From assembly GCF_001644025.1 (NCBI RefSeq), contig NZ_LUUK01000181.1, positions 1-32,203 on the forward strand: a stretch of 32,203 nucleotides of DNA, given 5' to 3'. The notes beneath the pieces are model-generated. The model was not told the DNA's origin, made no database searches, and saw only the letters and a program-made list of their open reading frames with translations. The position numbers were made by a program, and so were the translations under genes. Positions 17,287-26,797 of this stretch are shown here, piece by piece. This DNA comes from Methylomonas koyamae. GTDB lineage: Bacteria; Pseudomonadota; Gammaproteobacteria; Methylococcales; Methylomonadaceae. Within the stretch, counting starts at the first letter, position 1. The number at the start of each line of letters is the position of its first letter.

Positions 17287-18606
17287 CTAGCTCGGCCCGG
17301 CGTTCATCCTTTGGCGCCACTGCTCGACGCGTTGCGTCAGTTCGTCGAGATCTAGCGTCGTCAGACGGCGTTGACTTAGTAAGGGTTTGCCGGCTACCCA
17401 CGCGTCGCTGACTTGATGCCGGCCGGCCGCGTAGACGATTTGCGCGACCGGATGAAAGCACGGCTGAGTTTCCGGGGCGCTTAAATCGATGGCCACGACA
17501 TCGGCTGCCTTGCCGAGCAGCAGCGAACCGATCTCGGTGTCCAAGCCCAGCGCTTTCGCGCCGTTGATCGTCGCCATCTCCAGCGCCGTCCAGGCCGACA
17601 CCGCACTGGCGTCGCCGGCGACACCCTTGGCCAATAAGGCCGCGGTGCGCATTTCGCCCAGCATATCCAGATCGTTATTGCTCGCGGCGCCGTCTGTCCC
17701 CAACGCCACGTTGATACCGGCCGCCAAGCAGTCCGCCACCGGACAGAATCCGCTGGCCAGTTTCAAGTTGGATTCCGGACAATGGACAATATGCGCGCCG
17801 GTCTCGGCGAATTCGGCGATTTGCTCGGCGGACATCTGGGTCATGTGCACGGCAATGAACGAGGAAGTCAGCAAACCCAGATCGCGCAAACGTTGCAACG
17901 GAGTCTGGCCGGTGTTGGCCAATTGTTGTTCGACCTCGTGGGCCGTCTCGTGCACATGCATATGCAGCGTCAAATTCATCTCGTCGGCATAGGTCAGCGC
18001 CCGGCTCAGCGGCGCGTCGGACACCGTATACGGCGCGTGCGGCGCGAACGACAGGCTGAGCAGGCTTTCGTGGCGCAATTGTTCGTGCAGGGCCAAGCCC
18101 TTGGCCAGATAGGCGTCGGCGTTTTCCGCCCACAGAGTCGGAAAATCGAACACGATCAAGCCGATATTGGCGCGAATCCCGTGTTGCAGCGCTTGTTGCG
18201 CGGTGATTTCCGGAAAGAAATACATATCGTTGAAACAGGTAGTACCGCCGCGCAACATTTCGGCGATGGCTAAATCGGTACCGTCGCGCACAAAGGCCTC
18301 GCTAGCCCATTGCTGTTCGGCGGGCCAAATGTGGTTCTGTAACCAATCCATTAACGGCAGATCGTCGGCAAAGCCGCGCAGCAAAGTCATCGCCGCATGC
18401 GTGTGGCAATTGATCAAGCCCGGAATTAGCGCATGCCGGTCGCGTATCTCCAGCACCCTGGGACGATACTTTCGCAGGGCAAGGTCGCTAGGCAACAAAT
18501 CGACAATTCTGCCGCCATCTATCGCTAGACTATAGTTATCGTAAACTACCGAGGCCGGTTCCACCGGTATAATCCATCGGGCCTGTATCAAAAGGTCGAC
18601 CTGCAT
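17287..18606 (-). CDS. mtaD: 5-methylthioadenosine/S-adenosylhomocysteine deaminase
   Basis: This 439-residue protein is a metal-dependent amidohydrolase of the TRZ/ATZ family. The zinc ligands H68 and H70 are in PGLINCHTHAAM, followed by the substrate-facing HMHVHETAHE, the metal histidine in FIAVHMTQ, HCPESNLKLASG and the catalytic aspartate in GTDGAASNNDLDM. These match MtaD-type enzymes that deaminate methylthioadenosine to methylthioinosine, feeding methionine salvage. The start at 18606 has GGGAG 7 bases upstream; the 126-residue extension in the open frame is discarded as non-coding and would overlap the divergent kinase. A sister gene of the same pathway, mtnA, is at 23016. The deaminase family is certain; the exact substrate is likely but not proven. 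Confidence 0.9.
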   Translation of the reverse strand: MQVDLLIQARWIIPVEPASVVYDNYSLAIDGGRIVDLLPSDLALRKYRPRVLEIRDRHALIPGLINCHTHAAMTLLRGFADDLPLMDWLQNHIWPAEQQWASEAFVRDGTDLAIAEMLRGGTTCFNDMYFFPEITAQQALQHGIRANIGLIVFDFPTLWAENADAYLAKGLALHEQLRHESLLSLSFAPHAPYTVSDAPLSRALTYADEMNLTLHMHVHETAHEVEQQLANTGQTPLQRLRDLGLLTSSFIAVHMTQMSAEQIAEFAETGAHIVHCPESNLKLASGFCPVADCLAAGINVALGTDGAASNNDLDMLGEMRTAALLAKGVAGDASAVSAWTALEMATINGAKALGLDTEIGSLLLGKAADVVAIDLSAPETQPCFHPVAQIVYAAGRHQVSDAWVAGKPLLSQRRLTTLDLDELTQRVEQWRQRMNAGPS

Positions 18607-18819
18607 GGGTACTCCCGAGCTTAAAAGGCGATGATTATACCGCGCCGCCGTAGGGCCGAGACCAGTCCCCGCCAATCGAGAAGCGTCAAACAACATGTCA
18701 GACCCCATTTCCTCGCAGCCAATCGGTTTCTCTAGCGCCGTCCCGCCTCGGATATTCCCGGCCGGGCGCGGCGAAACCTGGCCGCGCCGCAATCCACTAG
18801 GCGCGCTGGTGAGTGGGAT

Positions 18820-21800
18820 ATGAAAGCGGTAAGGCTGTCGGACTGGTTGATCGGTTTCGGCATCGCGGGGCTTTATGCGTTGAGCGGCCGACTGTCCCTG
18901 CTGTATTTCTCCACCGTCAGCGTCGCCAGCGTGCTGTTTTTGCCCAGCGGTCTGGCGCTGGCGACGATACTTCTCGGCGGCCACCGTTATTTATGGGCGC
19001 TCGGGCTCGGTGCGCTGAGTTTAAATCTGTGGCAAGGCCAACCGCCGGCTATCGCGCTGGCCATCTCGGCCGGTAGCATTGCCAGCGCCGGCTTGGGCGC
19101 TTATCTGCTGCGGCGAATCGTCGGATTCGACCGCCGCATCCTCAACCTCGCCGATTATTTGTTATTGATCGGCTTCGGCGGACTGGCGTGTACGCTGTCG
19201 GCGCTAGTCGGCGCTAGCTGCCTATTGATCAACGGCGTAGTCGATACGGCCGGTTTCCGGATCGCGTTGTTGCACTGGTGGTTGGGCGACACACTAGGCA
19301 CGATACTGGTCGCGCCGCTGATTCTGGTCTGGCGGGACGGTCTTCGCCTACCGCGCCGCTTCAAGCCGGTCGCCGAAGCCTGCCTGATTCTGGGCTTGAG
19401 CGCGCTGGCCGGCCAAATCGTATTTTTAAACTGGTTTCAGGACAACTTGGGCGAATACGCCAAAACGCCGTGGATTTACTTGTTGGTTAGTTGGGCGGCG
19501 GTCAGGGTCGGACCGAGAACCACGACCCTGATTCTCGCGGTCATCGCGATGCAAGCCATGGTCGGCATGAACGGACACCATTGGGAAATTTACCAAAACC
19601 GGCCGATCGGCCAACCGGAAATCAATTACTGGCTGTTCATGTCGGTACTGTCGGTGATCGGCATGGCCTTGGCCAGTTATTTTTCCGAACGCCAACGGGT
19701 GCTCGATGCCTTGGCCGAACACCGCGAACTACTGCGCACCCTGCTCAGGGCCATGCCGGACAAAGTCTGGTTCAAGGACCCCAACGGCACCTATCTGCTC
19801 TGCAACGCCAGTTTCGAAGCCCTATTCGGCGCCGACGAAGCCAGCATCGTCGGCAAGACCGACTACGATTTCGTCGATGTCGAACTCGCCGACTTTTTTC
19901 GGGAACACGACTTCAAAGCCGTCGCCGCCGGCAAACCGATGATCAACCAGGAATGGCTGACCCTGGCCGACGCCAGCCACACCGGGCTATACGAAACCAT
20001 CAAAACCCCGGTGACGACCGCCGACGGCAAGCTACTCGGCGTATTGGGCATGGCGCGCGACATCACTCAGTTGTACCAAGCGCAACGGGCCCTGGACCGG
20101 CGCATTCAAGAGCAAGCCTGCTTGCACGCGGTGTTTCGCGCCACCGAAAATTTGAACCTGCCTTTGCCGGACGTGCTGCAAGCGGCTGTCCAGGAACTAC
20201 CGGCCGGTTGGCCTTACCCCGATTTCGCGGTCGCGGCGATACGCTGGCGAGATCTCACGTTTCGCAGTGGCGAGTGCTCGGCCGACGCAGCTTGGATCAG
20301 CGCCCCGATCCGCGTCGGGACGTTGAACGACGGCGAAGTTAGCGTCGCCTATGCGATACCGCCGCCCACCCCGGCCGACGCCCCGGCGATGCTGGCCGAA
20401 GAGCAACAGTTGCTGAATGCGGTCGCCGAGCGGCTCGCTTCGACGATAGAACGCCGCCAAATCGAGGAAAAATCGCGTAAGCGCGAGAAAATCTTTCGGG
20501 CCATCGTTTCGCAAGCCTCGGACGCCATCATGCTCATCGATGCCGAGACGCTGGCTTTCGTCGAATTCAACGACGCCGCCTGCGAAAACCTCGGTTACAG
20601 TCGCGACGAATTCGCCAAACTGCGCCTGCCGGATATCCAAGCCGACGCCGCGCCAATGCTGGAAAGGCTAGCCCCGACCGAGGGCCGGGACGCCCGGCAA
20701 TTCGACACGCTCAGCCGTTGCAAGGACGGCAGTCCGCGCGATGTTCACGTCAGCGTCCAAGCGATTCAAATCGAAAATCGGCCGATGTTATCGCTGATCT
20801 GGTCGGACATTACCGAACGCAAATCGATAGAAGCGCAATTTCGCAATTTGTTCGAGCACAACCCGGCGCCGATGCTGATTTACGAGCGCGGCACGCTAAA
20901 GCTGGTGGCGGTCAACGACGCCTTCACCGCGCTTTACAGCTACCGAGCCGACGAAGCGCAACACCTGCTGCTGACCGACTTGTTCGACGCCACGCAGAGA
21001 CCCAAGATCATCGAGCTCGCCGCCAAACTGCGCGGGTTCGCCAATACCGGCGAATGGCAACATCTGCGCAAGGACGGCAGCGCGGTACCGGTCGTGGTCA
21101 GTTCGCACGACATCATCTTCGCCCACCATAGCTGTCGAGTCGTGGTGATTACCGACATCGGCGAACTCAAGCGGGCCGAAACCGAGCTGCGTAATTACCG
21201 CGATCATCTGGCCGACTTGGTGCGTTCGCGTACCGCCGAACTGGAACTCGCCCGCGAGGAAGCCGAAAGCGCCAATCGCGCCAAGAGCGCTTTCCTGGCC
21301 AATATGAGCCACGAAATCCGTACCCCGATGAACGCGATTCTGGGCATGGCTCACTTGCTGCGCATGGAGATAACCCAACCCAGCCAACGCGATAAGCTAG
21401 AAAAAATCAGCGTGGCCGGCAAGCACTTGCTCGGTTTGATCAACGATATCCTCGATCTGTCGAAAATCGAGGCCGAACGCATGACCTTGGAGAAAACCTC
21501 GCTGAATATCGCCGCCATCGCCGATCACGCCTGCAGCATCGTCGGCGAGCGCGCCGCCGCCAAACACCTGAGCCTGACCCACGAAACCGATCCGCCGCTG
21601 AACACCTTGATACTGCTCGGCGATCCGCTGCGCATCTGCCAGATCTTAATCAACTATCTGAGTAATGCCGTCAAATTCACCGAACAGGGCCGGATCGTGC
21701 TGCGCAGCCGCCTGCAATCGTGCGACGAGCATCAATGCTGGGTGCGTTTCGAAGTCGAGGACAGCGGTATCGGCATGACGCCGGAACAGTGCGCGCGGGT

Positions 21801-22671
21801 GTTCAACGCTTTCGAGCAGGGCCAATCCTCGACCACCCGCCGCTACGGCGGCAGCGGCTTGGGCTTGGCCATCAGCCGCCACTTGGCGCGGATGATGGCC
21901 GGCAACGTCGGCGTCGACAGCCAACCGGGCCAGGGCAGCACCTTTTGGTTCGAAGTTCCGCTGCAACGCGAGCTGAACCCTAGCGCGCCGATCGCCCAAG
22001 TGCCGGCGCCCGATTTCCGTCGCTCGGCCGAGATTTTGTTGGTCGAGGACAACGATATCAACCAAGAAGTCGCCAAGGCCTTGCTGGAAAGCGTCGGCTT
22101 GCGAGTCGACGTGGCCGAGCACGGCCAACAAGCACTGGAAATGGTCGAGCTACGCCGCTACGACCTTATTTTAATGGACATGCAGATGCCGGTCATGGAC
22201 GGCCTGCAAGCCACCCGCTTGATTCGGAACACCGACCACGGCCGCGAGCTACCCATCGTGGCGATGACCGCCAACGCCTTCGAGGAAGACCGCCAAGCCT
22301 GCCGCGACGCCGGCATGAACGATTTTCTGGCCAAACCCTTCGATCCGGACCTGTTGTTCGATGTGTTGCGGCGCTGGATTCCCGCCGCCGGCACCAGCGC
22401 CCGCGACGTCGATCCGCCGGCGGCGGCCGCGCCGATTTCGCTCGACACCTTACGCGAGCGGCTCCGGGAACTGGCGATATTGCTGGCGGGCGGCAATTTG
22501 AAAGCCGCCGACGCTTGGCGCGACCTCAAGCCGGCGCTGGCCAGCGTGGTCGCGGCCGAAGCAATCCAAACCATGGACCCATTGGTCGAAAAATACGACC
22601 TGCCGCGGGCCTTGCACTATTTACGGGGTTTAATAGCGCAATATCCCGGCCTGGACGACGAAAGCGGTTAA
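18820..22671 (+). CDS. MASE1/PAS/GAF hybrid sensor histidine kinase
   Basis: This 1283-residue kinase has a MASE1-type membrane sensor (residues about 1-290, eight or so helices). It continues with a PAS domain (about 300-415), a degenerate GAF-like stretch (about 434-545), two further PAS domains (about 559-665 and 674-780), a coiled linker, HisKA with H831 in [14 protein letters not shown], HATPase with GSGLGLAIS (to about 1045) and a receiver domain (about 1070-1185) with phospho-acceptor D1120 in LILMDMQMP. The last 90 residues form a helical tail without an Hpt histidine, so phosphate must leave through a separate protein. The gene is divergent from mtaD (213-base gap). The signal is unknown, and no response regulator is adjacent. 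Confidence 0.95.
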   Translation: MKAVRLSDWLIGFGIAGLYALSGRLSLLYFSTVSVASVLFLPSGLALATILLGGHRYLWALGLGALSLNLWQGQPPAIALAISAGSIASAGLGAYLLRRIVGFDRRILNLADYLLLIGFGGLACTLSALVGASCLLINGVVDTAGFRIALLHWWLGDTLGTILVAPLILVWRDGLRLPRRFKPVAEACLILGLSALAGQIVFLNWFQDNLGEYAKTPWIYLLVSWAAVRVGPRTTTLILAVIAMQAMVGMNGHHWEIYQNRPIGQPEINYWLFMSVLSVIGMALASYFSERQRVLDALAEHRELLRTLLRAMPDKVWFKDPNGTYLLCNASFEALFGADEASIVGKTDYDFVDVELADFFREHDFKAVAAGKPMINQEWLTLADASHTGLYETIKTPVTTADGKLLGVLGMARDITQLYQAQRALDRRIQEQACLHAVFRATENLNLPLPDVLQAAVQELPAGWPYPDFAVAAIRWRDLTFRSGECSADAAWISAPIRVGTLNDGEVSVAYAIPPPTPADAPAMLAEEQQLLNAVAERLASTIERRQIEEKSRKREKIFRAIVSQASDAIMLIDAETLAFVEFNDAACENLGYSRDEFAKLRLPDIQADAAPMLERLAPTEGRDARQFDTLSRCKDGSPRDVHVSVQAIQIENRPMLSLIWSDITERKSIEAQFRNLFEHNPAPMLIYERGTLKLVAVNDAFTALYSYRADEAQHLLLTDLFDATQRPKIIELAAKLRGFANTGEWQHLRKDGSAVPVVVSSHDIIFAHHSCRVVVITDIGELKRAETELRNYRDHLADLVRSRTAELELAREEAESANRAKSAFLANMSHEIRTPMNAILGMAHLLRMEITQPSQRDKLEKISVAGKHLLGLINDILDLSKIEAERMTLEKTSLNIAAIADHACSIVGERAAAKHLSLTHETDPPLNTLILLGDPLRICQILINYLSNAVKFTEQGRIVLRSRLQSCDEHQCWVRFEVEDSGIGMTPEQCARVFNAFEQGQSSTTRRYGGSGLGLAISRHLARMMAGNVGVDSQPGQGSTFWFEVPLQRELNPSAPIAQVPAPDFRRSAEILLVEDNDINQEVAKALLESVGLRVDVAEHGQQALEMVELRRYDLILMDMQMPVMDGLQATRLIRNTDHGRELPIVAMTANAFEEDRQACRDAGMNDFLAKPFDPDLLFDVLRRWIPAAGTSARDVDPPAAAAPISLDTLRERLRELAILLAGGNLKAADAWRDLKPALASVVAAEAIQTMDPLVEKYDLPRALHYLRGLIAQYPGLDDESG

Positions 22672-22693
22672 AGTGGGCCCTCCGCGCCCGGTC

Positions 22694-22734
22694 AAGCCGA
22701 ACGCCGGCCTATCGAAGCGGGCCGGAATCGGCTT
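22694..22734 (+). terminator. Hairpin after the MASE1 kinase gene
   Basis: AAGCCGA (22694-22700) pairs with TCGGCTT (22728-22734), and inside it CCGGCC pairs with GGCCGG. The stem is long and GC-rich and sits 23 bases past the stop. It is followed by AAAATAG rather than T residues, so it may act mainly as an mRNA 3' end. Confidence 0.45.
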
Positions 22735-22806
22735 AAAATAGTCGAAACGCTCAGGTAAAATCTTCGACTTCCCGAACCGTTGCCTGACGACAGCGACTAA
22801 ATTCTG

Positions 22807-22970
22807 CTTTGTCGGATTTGTTCAAGACCGTCATGCCCGCCGGGAAACGGGCATCCAGCGCCATGGAGGGTAGGCTTAAATCCATTCATGGAGTCCGGGT
22901 TCGCTCCGCGCTCTAACGCGTCCGGCAATCCATGCCGGAATGACAATGCTTATTGAATAATCTGACAAAG
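22807..22970. repeat. MITE-like palindromic repeat element
   Basis: The outer ends are inverted copies: ctttgtcgga (22807-22816) and tctgacaaag (22961-22970), matching at 9 of 10 bases. Inside lies the motif pair GTCATgCCcGc (from 22830) and, reversed, GTCATtCCgGc (ending at 22945). Sub-hairpins include TGCCCG/CGGGCA and TCCGGCA/TGCCGGA. This is the look of dispersed GTCATTCCGG-type intergenic repeats of proteobacteria. It encodes nothing. Confidence 0.55.
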
Positions 22971-23015
22971 TAGATCTAAGCCAAGCCCCCTTTTCCGACA
23001 ACATACATCTTACGC

Positions 23016-24044
23016 ATGAGCTCTCAATTATCGGTACAAGCCCTACAGTGGACCGGCTCCAGTCTGAACGTCTTGGATCAACGGGCCTTACCGGCGCATA
23101 TCCGTTACGACGAATACCGCGATGCCGCCGGCGTGGCCGACGCGATCGTGTCGATGCGGGTGCGCGGCGCGCCGGCCATCGGCATCGCCGCCGCCTACGG
23201 CGTCGTACTGTCGGCCAAATATCACTACCCGGACCCGACCTGGCAAGACAAAGTCGCCCGCGACATCGACCTGCTGGCCGCATCGCGGCCGACCGCCGTC
23301 AATCTGTTCTGGGCACTGGCGCAAATGCGCGACGTGCTGGCCGCCGCGCCCGCCGACCCGCTCGCGGCGCTCGCCGCCAAAGCCGAAGCCATCCATGCCG
23401 ACGACATCGCCGCCAATTATGCGATGGGCGAACGCGGCGCCGATTTAATCGGCGGGGCTTGCTCGGTACTGACCCATTGCAATGCCGGCGCGTTGGCCAC
23501 CGGCGGTTACGGCACCGCGCTGGGCGTGATCCGCAGCCTGCACCGGCGCGGTCAGATTAACAAAGTCTACGCCGACGAAACCCGCCCCTGGCTGCAAGGC
23601 GCCCGGTTGACGGTTTGGGAACTGGCCCAGGACGGCATTCCGGCCACGCTGATCGCCGACTCGGCGGCGGCCTGGTTGATGAAGTCAGGCAAAATCGACT
23701 GGATTGTGGTCGGCGCCGACCGGATCACCGCCAACGGCGACGTCGCCAACAAAATCGGCACCTATTCGCTGGCGGTGCTGGCCAAACGCCACGGCGTCAA
23801 GTTGATGGTGGCCGCGCCCTCCTCCACGCTGGACCTGAGTCTGGCGACCGGCGACGCGATCGAAATCGAAGAACGCAATCCCAACGAATTGCTGGCCGAT
23901 TGCTATTTGGGCGGCGATTCGCTAGTCGGCGCCTGGAATCCGGTATTCGACGTAACGCCGGCCGAATTGATCACCGCCATCGTCACCGAACGCGGTGTCG
24001 TCGTCGATCCCGGCCTGCACGGGGTAAGGAGTTTGGCGCCATGA
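23016..24044 (+). CDS. mtnA: S-methyl-5-thioribose-1-phosphate isomerase
   Basis: This 342-residue protein is MtnA, which converts 5-methylthioribose-1-phosphate to 5-methylthioribulose-1-phosphate in methionine salvage. Diagnostic segments are [36 protein letters not shown] with the catalytic cysteine C155, [15 protein letters not shown] and [23 protein letters not shown] with the catalytic aspartate D235. Length is normal for the family. Its stop overlaps the next start by ATGA, so it heads an operon with the cysZ-like gene, crcB-like and DUF190. With the nearby deaminase gene, the likely route is methylthioadenosine to methylthioinosine to methylthioribose-1-phosphate, then MtnA; the phosphorylase step is not in the window. 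Confidence 0.97.
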   Translation: MSSQLSVQALQWTGSSLNVLDQRALPAHIRYDEYRDAAGVADAIVSMRVRGAPAIGIAAAYGVVLSAKYHYPDPTWQDKVARDIDLLAASRPTAVNLFWALAQMRDVLAAAPADPLAALAAKAEAIHADDIAANYAMGERGADLIGGACSVLTHCNAGALATGGYGTALGVIRSLHRRGQINKVYADETRPWLQGARLTVWELAQDGIPATLIADSAAAWLMKSGKIDWIVVGADRITANGDVANKIGTYSLAVLAKRHGVKLMVAAPSSTLDLSLATGDAIEIEERNPNELLADCYLGGDSLVGAWNPVFDVTPAELITAIVTERGVVVDPGLHGVRSLAP

Positions 24045-24781
24045 ACGCTATCCGCGACGCTAACAGCCCGCTGCTGGCCGTCGGCTGTTTGCTGGACGGC
24101 CTGAAATTACTGACCCGCGCCGAACTGCGCCAGTATTTGCTGATTCCGCTGTTGATTAATACGGTGCTGTATACCGGCGCCTTCATCCTCGGCTATCACT
24201 CGGTGTCCGCGCTGATCCACCAAGCGATTCCCGACTGGCTATCCTGGTTGAGCTGGATACTATGGCCGTTGTTTTTTATCAGTTTCTTGCTGATCGGCTT
24301 CTTCACGTTCACGCTGGTCGCCAATTTGATCGCCGCGCCCTATTACAGCCGCCTGTCCGCCAAAACCTTGTCTCTGTTGCACGGCCACGCGCCGGTCGCG
24401 GCCGACGCCGGCTGGGACCGGGTGTTTTTCGGCGAACTGAAGCGCATCGGCTATCTGTTGCTGCGGGTGCTGCCGCTATTGGTGCTGTTTCTGATTCCGG
24501 TGGTAAATCTGATCGCGCCGGTGCTGTGGGCGGCGTTCGCGGCCTGGGGCATCGCGATGGAATTCATCGCCTATCCACTGGAAATGCGCGGCCAAACCTT
24601 CGACGCGCAAAAGCGCTTCATGCAACAGCGGCGCTGGAGCATGTTGAGCTTCGGCGCGCTGACCGGCCTGGGCCTGACGCTGCCCATCGTCAATCTGGTG
24701 ATGGGCCAGACCGCGGTGATCGCAGCGACCGTGTACGTGGACCGGGTGTTACCGCCGGCCGGCGGCGACGAAGCGAGCTGA
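24041..24781 (+). CDS. cysZ: CysZ-like EI24-family membrane protein (sulfate transport)
   Basis: This 246-residue membrane protein (CysZ of E. coli is about 250) has family marks in the N-terminal [30 protein letters not shown], the middle [15 protein letters not shown] and the late segment [30 protein letters not shown]. CysZ proteins mediate sulfate uptake for cysteine synthesis. The start ATG (24041) overlaps the mtnA stop in ATGA, giving tight coupling and no room for another start. Sulfur supply next to methionine salvage makes sense as a functional pair. The symbol is by family resemblance; other EI24 proteins have no proven sulfate role. Confidence 0.83.
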   Translation: MNAIRDANSPLLAVGCLLDGLKLLTRAELRQYLLIPLLINTVLYTGAFILGYHSVSALIHQAIPDWLSWLSWILWPLFFISFLLIGFFTFTLVANLIAAPYYSRLSAKTLSLLHGHAPVAADAGWDRVFFGELKRIGYLLLRVLPLLVLFLIPVVNLIAPVLWAAFAAWGIAMEFIAYPLEMRGQTFDAQKRFMQQRRWSMLSFGALTGLGLTLPIVNLVMGQTAVIAATVYVDRVLPPAGGDEAS

Positions 24782-24791
24782 CGGCGCGGCG

Positions 24792-25493
24792 ATGCAGCAA
24801 ATCCTGGCCATTGCCCTGGGCGGATCGATCGGCGCGGTCAGCCGGTTTTTACTGGCGAACGCAATCTACGCGCTGCTCGGTCGCGGCTTTCCGCACGGCA
24901 CCTTGTTCATCAACGTGTCCGGCTCGTTTTTGATGGGGTTTCTGACCGAATTGATGCTGCAACGTTTTGCGCTGGCGGTGGAATGGCGGGCCGCCATCCT
25001 AGTCGGATTCCTCGGCGCCTACACCACGTTTTCGACCTTCGCCATCGAAACGCTGTACCTGTTCGAGGCCGGCAGTTTACTGAAGGCTTTCCTAAATATT
25101 TTATTGAGCACGGTGTTATGCCTGGTGGCCTGCTGGGTGGGACTGATTTGGGGCCGCACCTTGTTCGCCGACACCTTATACCCCTGGCTCGGCCACGGTC
25201 TGCGCTACGGCGAAATGGCGCTGGCGCTTTTGTTGGCCTTGCTGATCGCCGCCGCCACCGAATGGTTGTTGCAAAGGGGCGCATATTCGGCCGAATGGCG
25301 AGCCTCTATTTACGTCGTGCTGCTAGGGCTATTGACCGTGGTCTCGACGCTGAGGCTGACGTTGGGATTGCCTGAGATTCGCCTGGAGTTCCAGGGCTTG
25401 TTGAGTTTGTTTGTCGTCAATGCGATGCTCGGCGTCGCGACGGTCTGGTTGGGTTCGCGCTTGGGGAATTGGCTATGGCAATGGAAACCGTAA
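24792..25493 (+). CDS. crcB: CrcB/Fluc fluoride channel fused to a degenerate three-helix copy
   Basis: Fluoride channels of the CrcB (Fluc) family export fluoride as antiparallel dimers of about 125-residue, four-helix subunits. This protein has 233 residues. Residues 1-122 form a normal subunit with GAVSRF, N41 in FINVSGSF and the phenylalanine box F80/F83 in GAYTTFSTF. Residues 138-226 repeat helices 2-4: 52-83 and 156-187 align without gaps, with 17 of 32 identical (TE..LQR, EWRA, LG, T, ST). The second copy has no first helix and has lost the asparagine (A145) and both phenylalanines (V184, L187). Dropping one helix should invert it relative to the first. The gene starts 10 bases after cysZ-like and overlaps the DUF190 gene. 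No fluoride riboswitch is visible ahead of the operon. Confidence 0.88.
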   Translation: MQQILAIALGGSIGAVSRFLLANAIYALLGRGFPHGTLFINVSGSFLMGFLTELMLQRFALAVEWRAAILVGFLGAYTTFSTFAIETLYLFEAGSLLKAFLNILLSTVLCLVACWVGLIWGRTLFADTLYPWLGHGLRYGEMALALLLALLIAAATEWLLQRGAYSAEWRASIYVVLLGLLTVVSTLRLTLGLPEIRLEFQGLLSLFVVNAMLGVATVWLGSRLGNWLWQWKP

Positions 25494-25780
25494 CGTTGGC
25501 GCGGATTTATCTGCGCGAGGGCGAGCATCTGCTGGCCCGGTTGTTGGATACTTTACGCGACGAACGCGTGCGCGGCGTCACGGTGCTGCGCGGCATCGCC
25601 GGCTTTGGCGCCGACCGGGAAATCCGCACCGCCGCACTGGCCGATCTGGCGCTGGACCTGCCGCTGGTGGTCGAGTTTTACGACCGCCCCGAGCGGGTTG
25701 GCGCTATCCTAGCCCACTTGGAAATTCAAGGCGGCTTGGCGCACATCGTCAGTTGGCCGGTCACTTTGCATACACCGTAA
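25475..25780 (+). CDS. DUF190-family protein
   Basis: This 101-residue protein has the DUF190 pattern: LARIYLREGEHLLARLLDTLRDERVRGVTVLRGIAGFG and LPLVVEFYDRPERVGAILAHLE. The fold is PII-like, and DUF190 genes commonly sit beside crcB, as here, where the 5' end overlaps crcB by 19 bases. The ATG at 25475 is chosen because GGGGA stands 8 bases upstream; a TTG at 25469 and another ATG at 25481 are in frame. A regulatory role in fluoride export is suspected from context but not proven. Last gene of the mtnA operon. Confidence 0.88.
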   Translation: MAMETVTLARIYLREGEHLLARLLDTLRDERVRGVTVLRGIAGFGADREIRTAALADLALDLPLVVEFYDRPERVGAILAHLEIQGGLAHIVSWPVTLHTP

Positions 25781-25850
25781 GCCGACGCGCGTTAACACCC
25801 TAACGATCATGAAACGCTTGCCTCCGCCCAGCCAATGAACGTCAACCGCA

Positions 25851-25878
25851 TCGGAGCGACTTTAGCCGCGATCGACAG
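25851..25878. repeat. REP-like short palindromic repeat, copy 1
   Basis: The sequence tcggagcgactttagccgcg closely matches the second copy at 26423-26446, with imperfect inverted arms around CTTTAG. Such GGAGCGGCTTTAGCCGCGA units are dispersed intergenic REP sequences in gammaproteobacteria. It lies between the DUF190 and DUF1289 genes, a 269-base stretch that holds no other supported feature. Confidence 0.55.
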
Positions 25879-26049
25879 CGCTTCCACACCGGATTTCGGG
25901 GGACGCCTTGCTTGCGAGCGTTCGGGGGCCGCCTTTGTTCGTATGAACGCGTGCTCGATAACCGCCACGGACGCGACCCCGAGCGCCGTCAAAGCACCCT
26001 AATCCCGGAACTCGATTCACCAACCTTCACTCTTTGAACAGGACAGACC

Positions 26050-26271
26050 ATGAAATACAGCCCTTGTATCGACCAATGCACCAGCGACGGCAGCCATTGC
26101 CAAGGCTGCGGCCGTTCGCACCAGGAAATCGCGGACACCAAGAAACTGGTCAAATCCATTGTCGAATTCGTGCAACAACAGCAATACGACAATCCGGAAG
26201 ACTTCGTGGCTAAGATAGGCAAAAGCGTACTGAAGAAACTTGCCAAGGCCGCCGAGGAAAACGCCGGCTGA
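26050..26271 (+). CDS. Small cysteine-rich DUF1289-type protein
   Basis: This 73-residue protein opens with SPCIDQCTSDGSHCQGCGRSHQEI, in which C6, C10, C17 and C20 form the four-cysteine pattern C-x3-C-x6-C-x2-C of DUF1289 proteins, probably a metal or iron-sulfur site. The C-terminal half (residues 29-73) is lysine-rich and helical and differs from the family's usual short tail. AGGACAG upstream supports the ATG at 26050. It stands alone between REP-like repeats. The biochemical role is unknown. Confidence 0.8.
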   Translation: MKYSPCIDQCTSDGSHCQGCGRSHQEIADTKKLVKSIVEFVQQQQYDNPEDFVAKIGKSVLKKLAKAAEENAG

Positions 26272-26272
26272 C

Positions 26273-26299
26273 GCGGCAAGTTCGGCCGCTGTAATTTTT
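26273..26299 (+). terminator. Possible terminator after the DUF1289 gene
   Basis: GCGGC (26273-26277) pairs with GCCGC (26285-26289) around a 7-base loop, then TGTAATTTTT. The stem is short, but it begins one base past the stop codon and has a T run at 26295-26299. Confidence 0.35.
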
Positions 26300-26333
26300 G
26301 ACGGCCGCCGACGTGCTGTAGAAAATTGGTAGT

Positions 26334-26362
26334 GTTGGAGCGGTACGAGCCGCTCTGACAGG
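26334..26362. repeat. REP-like repeat, divergent copy
   Basis: GTTGGAGCGGTACGAGCCGCTCTGACAG-type sequence: GGAGCGG pairs imperfectly with CCGCTC around TACGAG. It resembles the neighbouring REP-like copies in its GGAGCGG/CCGC arms but has a different loop. It lies in the 526-base gap between the DUF1289 and kinase genes. Confidence 0.4.
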
Positions 26363-26422
26363 CACCTTTGAAAATTCAATCCACATTCGGCGCTTGGGCT
26401 CGGTAAAACGCTTCGGCGACTG

Positions 26423-26446
26423 TCGGAGCGGCTTCAGCCGCGATTG
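26423..26446. repeat. REP-like short palindromic repeat, copy 2
   Basis: tcggagcggcttcagccgcg repeats the unit at 25851-25878 with two base differences over 20 bases, and its GCGGCT/AGCCGC arms pair perfectly. Same orientation as copy 1. Likely a genome-wide dispersed element. Confidence 0.55.
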
Positions 26447-26471
26447 CGGGCGGTGAGGTTTGTTTAACGAG

Positions 26472-26502
26472 AGTAACGTTGAGCCGTTACGTTAGGTTTT
26501 TT
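26472..26502 (+). terminator. Weak hairpin with T run
   Basis: GTAACG pairs with CGTTAC around TTGAGC (26473-26490), and a six-base T run follows after GTTAGG. No gene directly precedes it, so it may belong to the REP cluster rather than end a transcript. From here to 26797 I see only a weak candidate -10 box (TATAGT, 26655-26660). Confidence 0.25.
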
Positions 26503-26797
26503 GCGGGGGTGAGAAAGTCGTTGTCGCCCACCCGAGGCACGTTTCGGCAACCACGATCCGCGCGCGTCCCCTCGTCCATCAGCACACACCGAGTTTACCG
26601 GCGATATTGGCGTCGCGTTCTAAACGGCAGCCGTTAAGTGTAGCCGAGGAATGCTATAGTTTCCCTGTTAGATTTTCACAATTGCCAAATCCGTCCGGAC
26701 TAGGGACAATGCCGCTCGCATGAAAAATAACAATCAGCGCGGCTAGCCGGCTTCCTCATTCGTCAGCAAATGCCGCCGAGCACTCGGATATCGCGGC

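Noticed and set aside
22971-23015. Fluoride riboswitch ahead of the mtnA-crcB operon
   Set aside because: The conserved fluoride-switch core was looked for and is not present.
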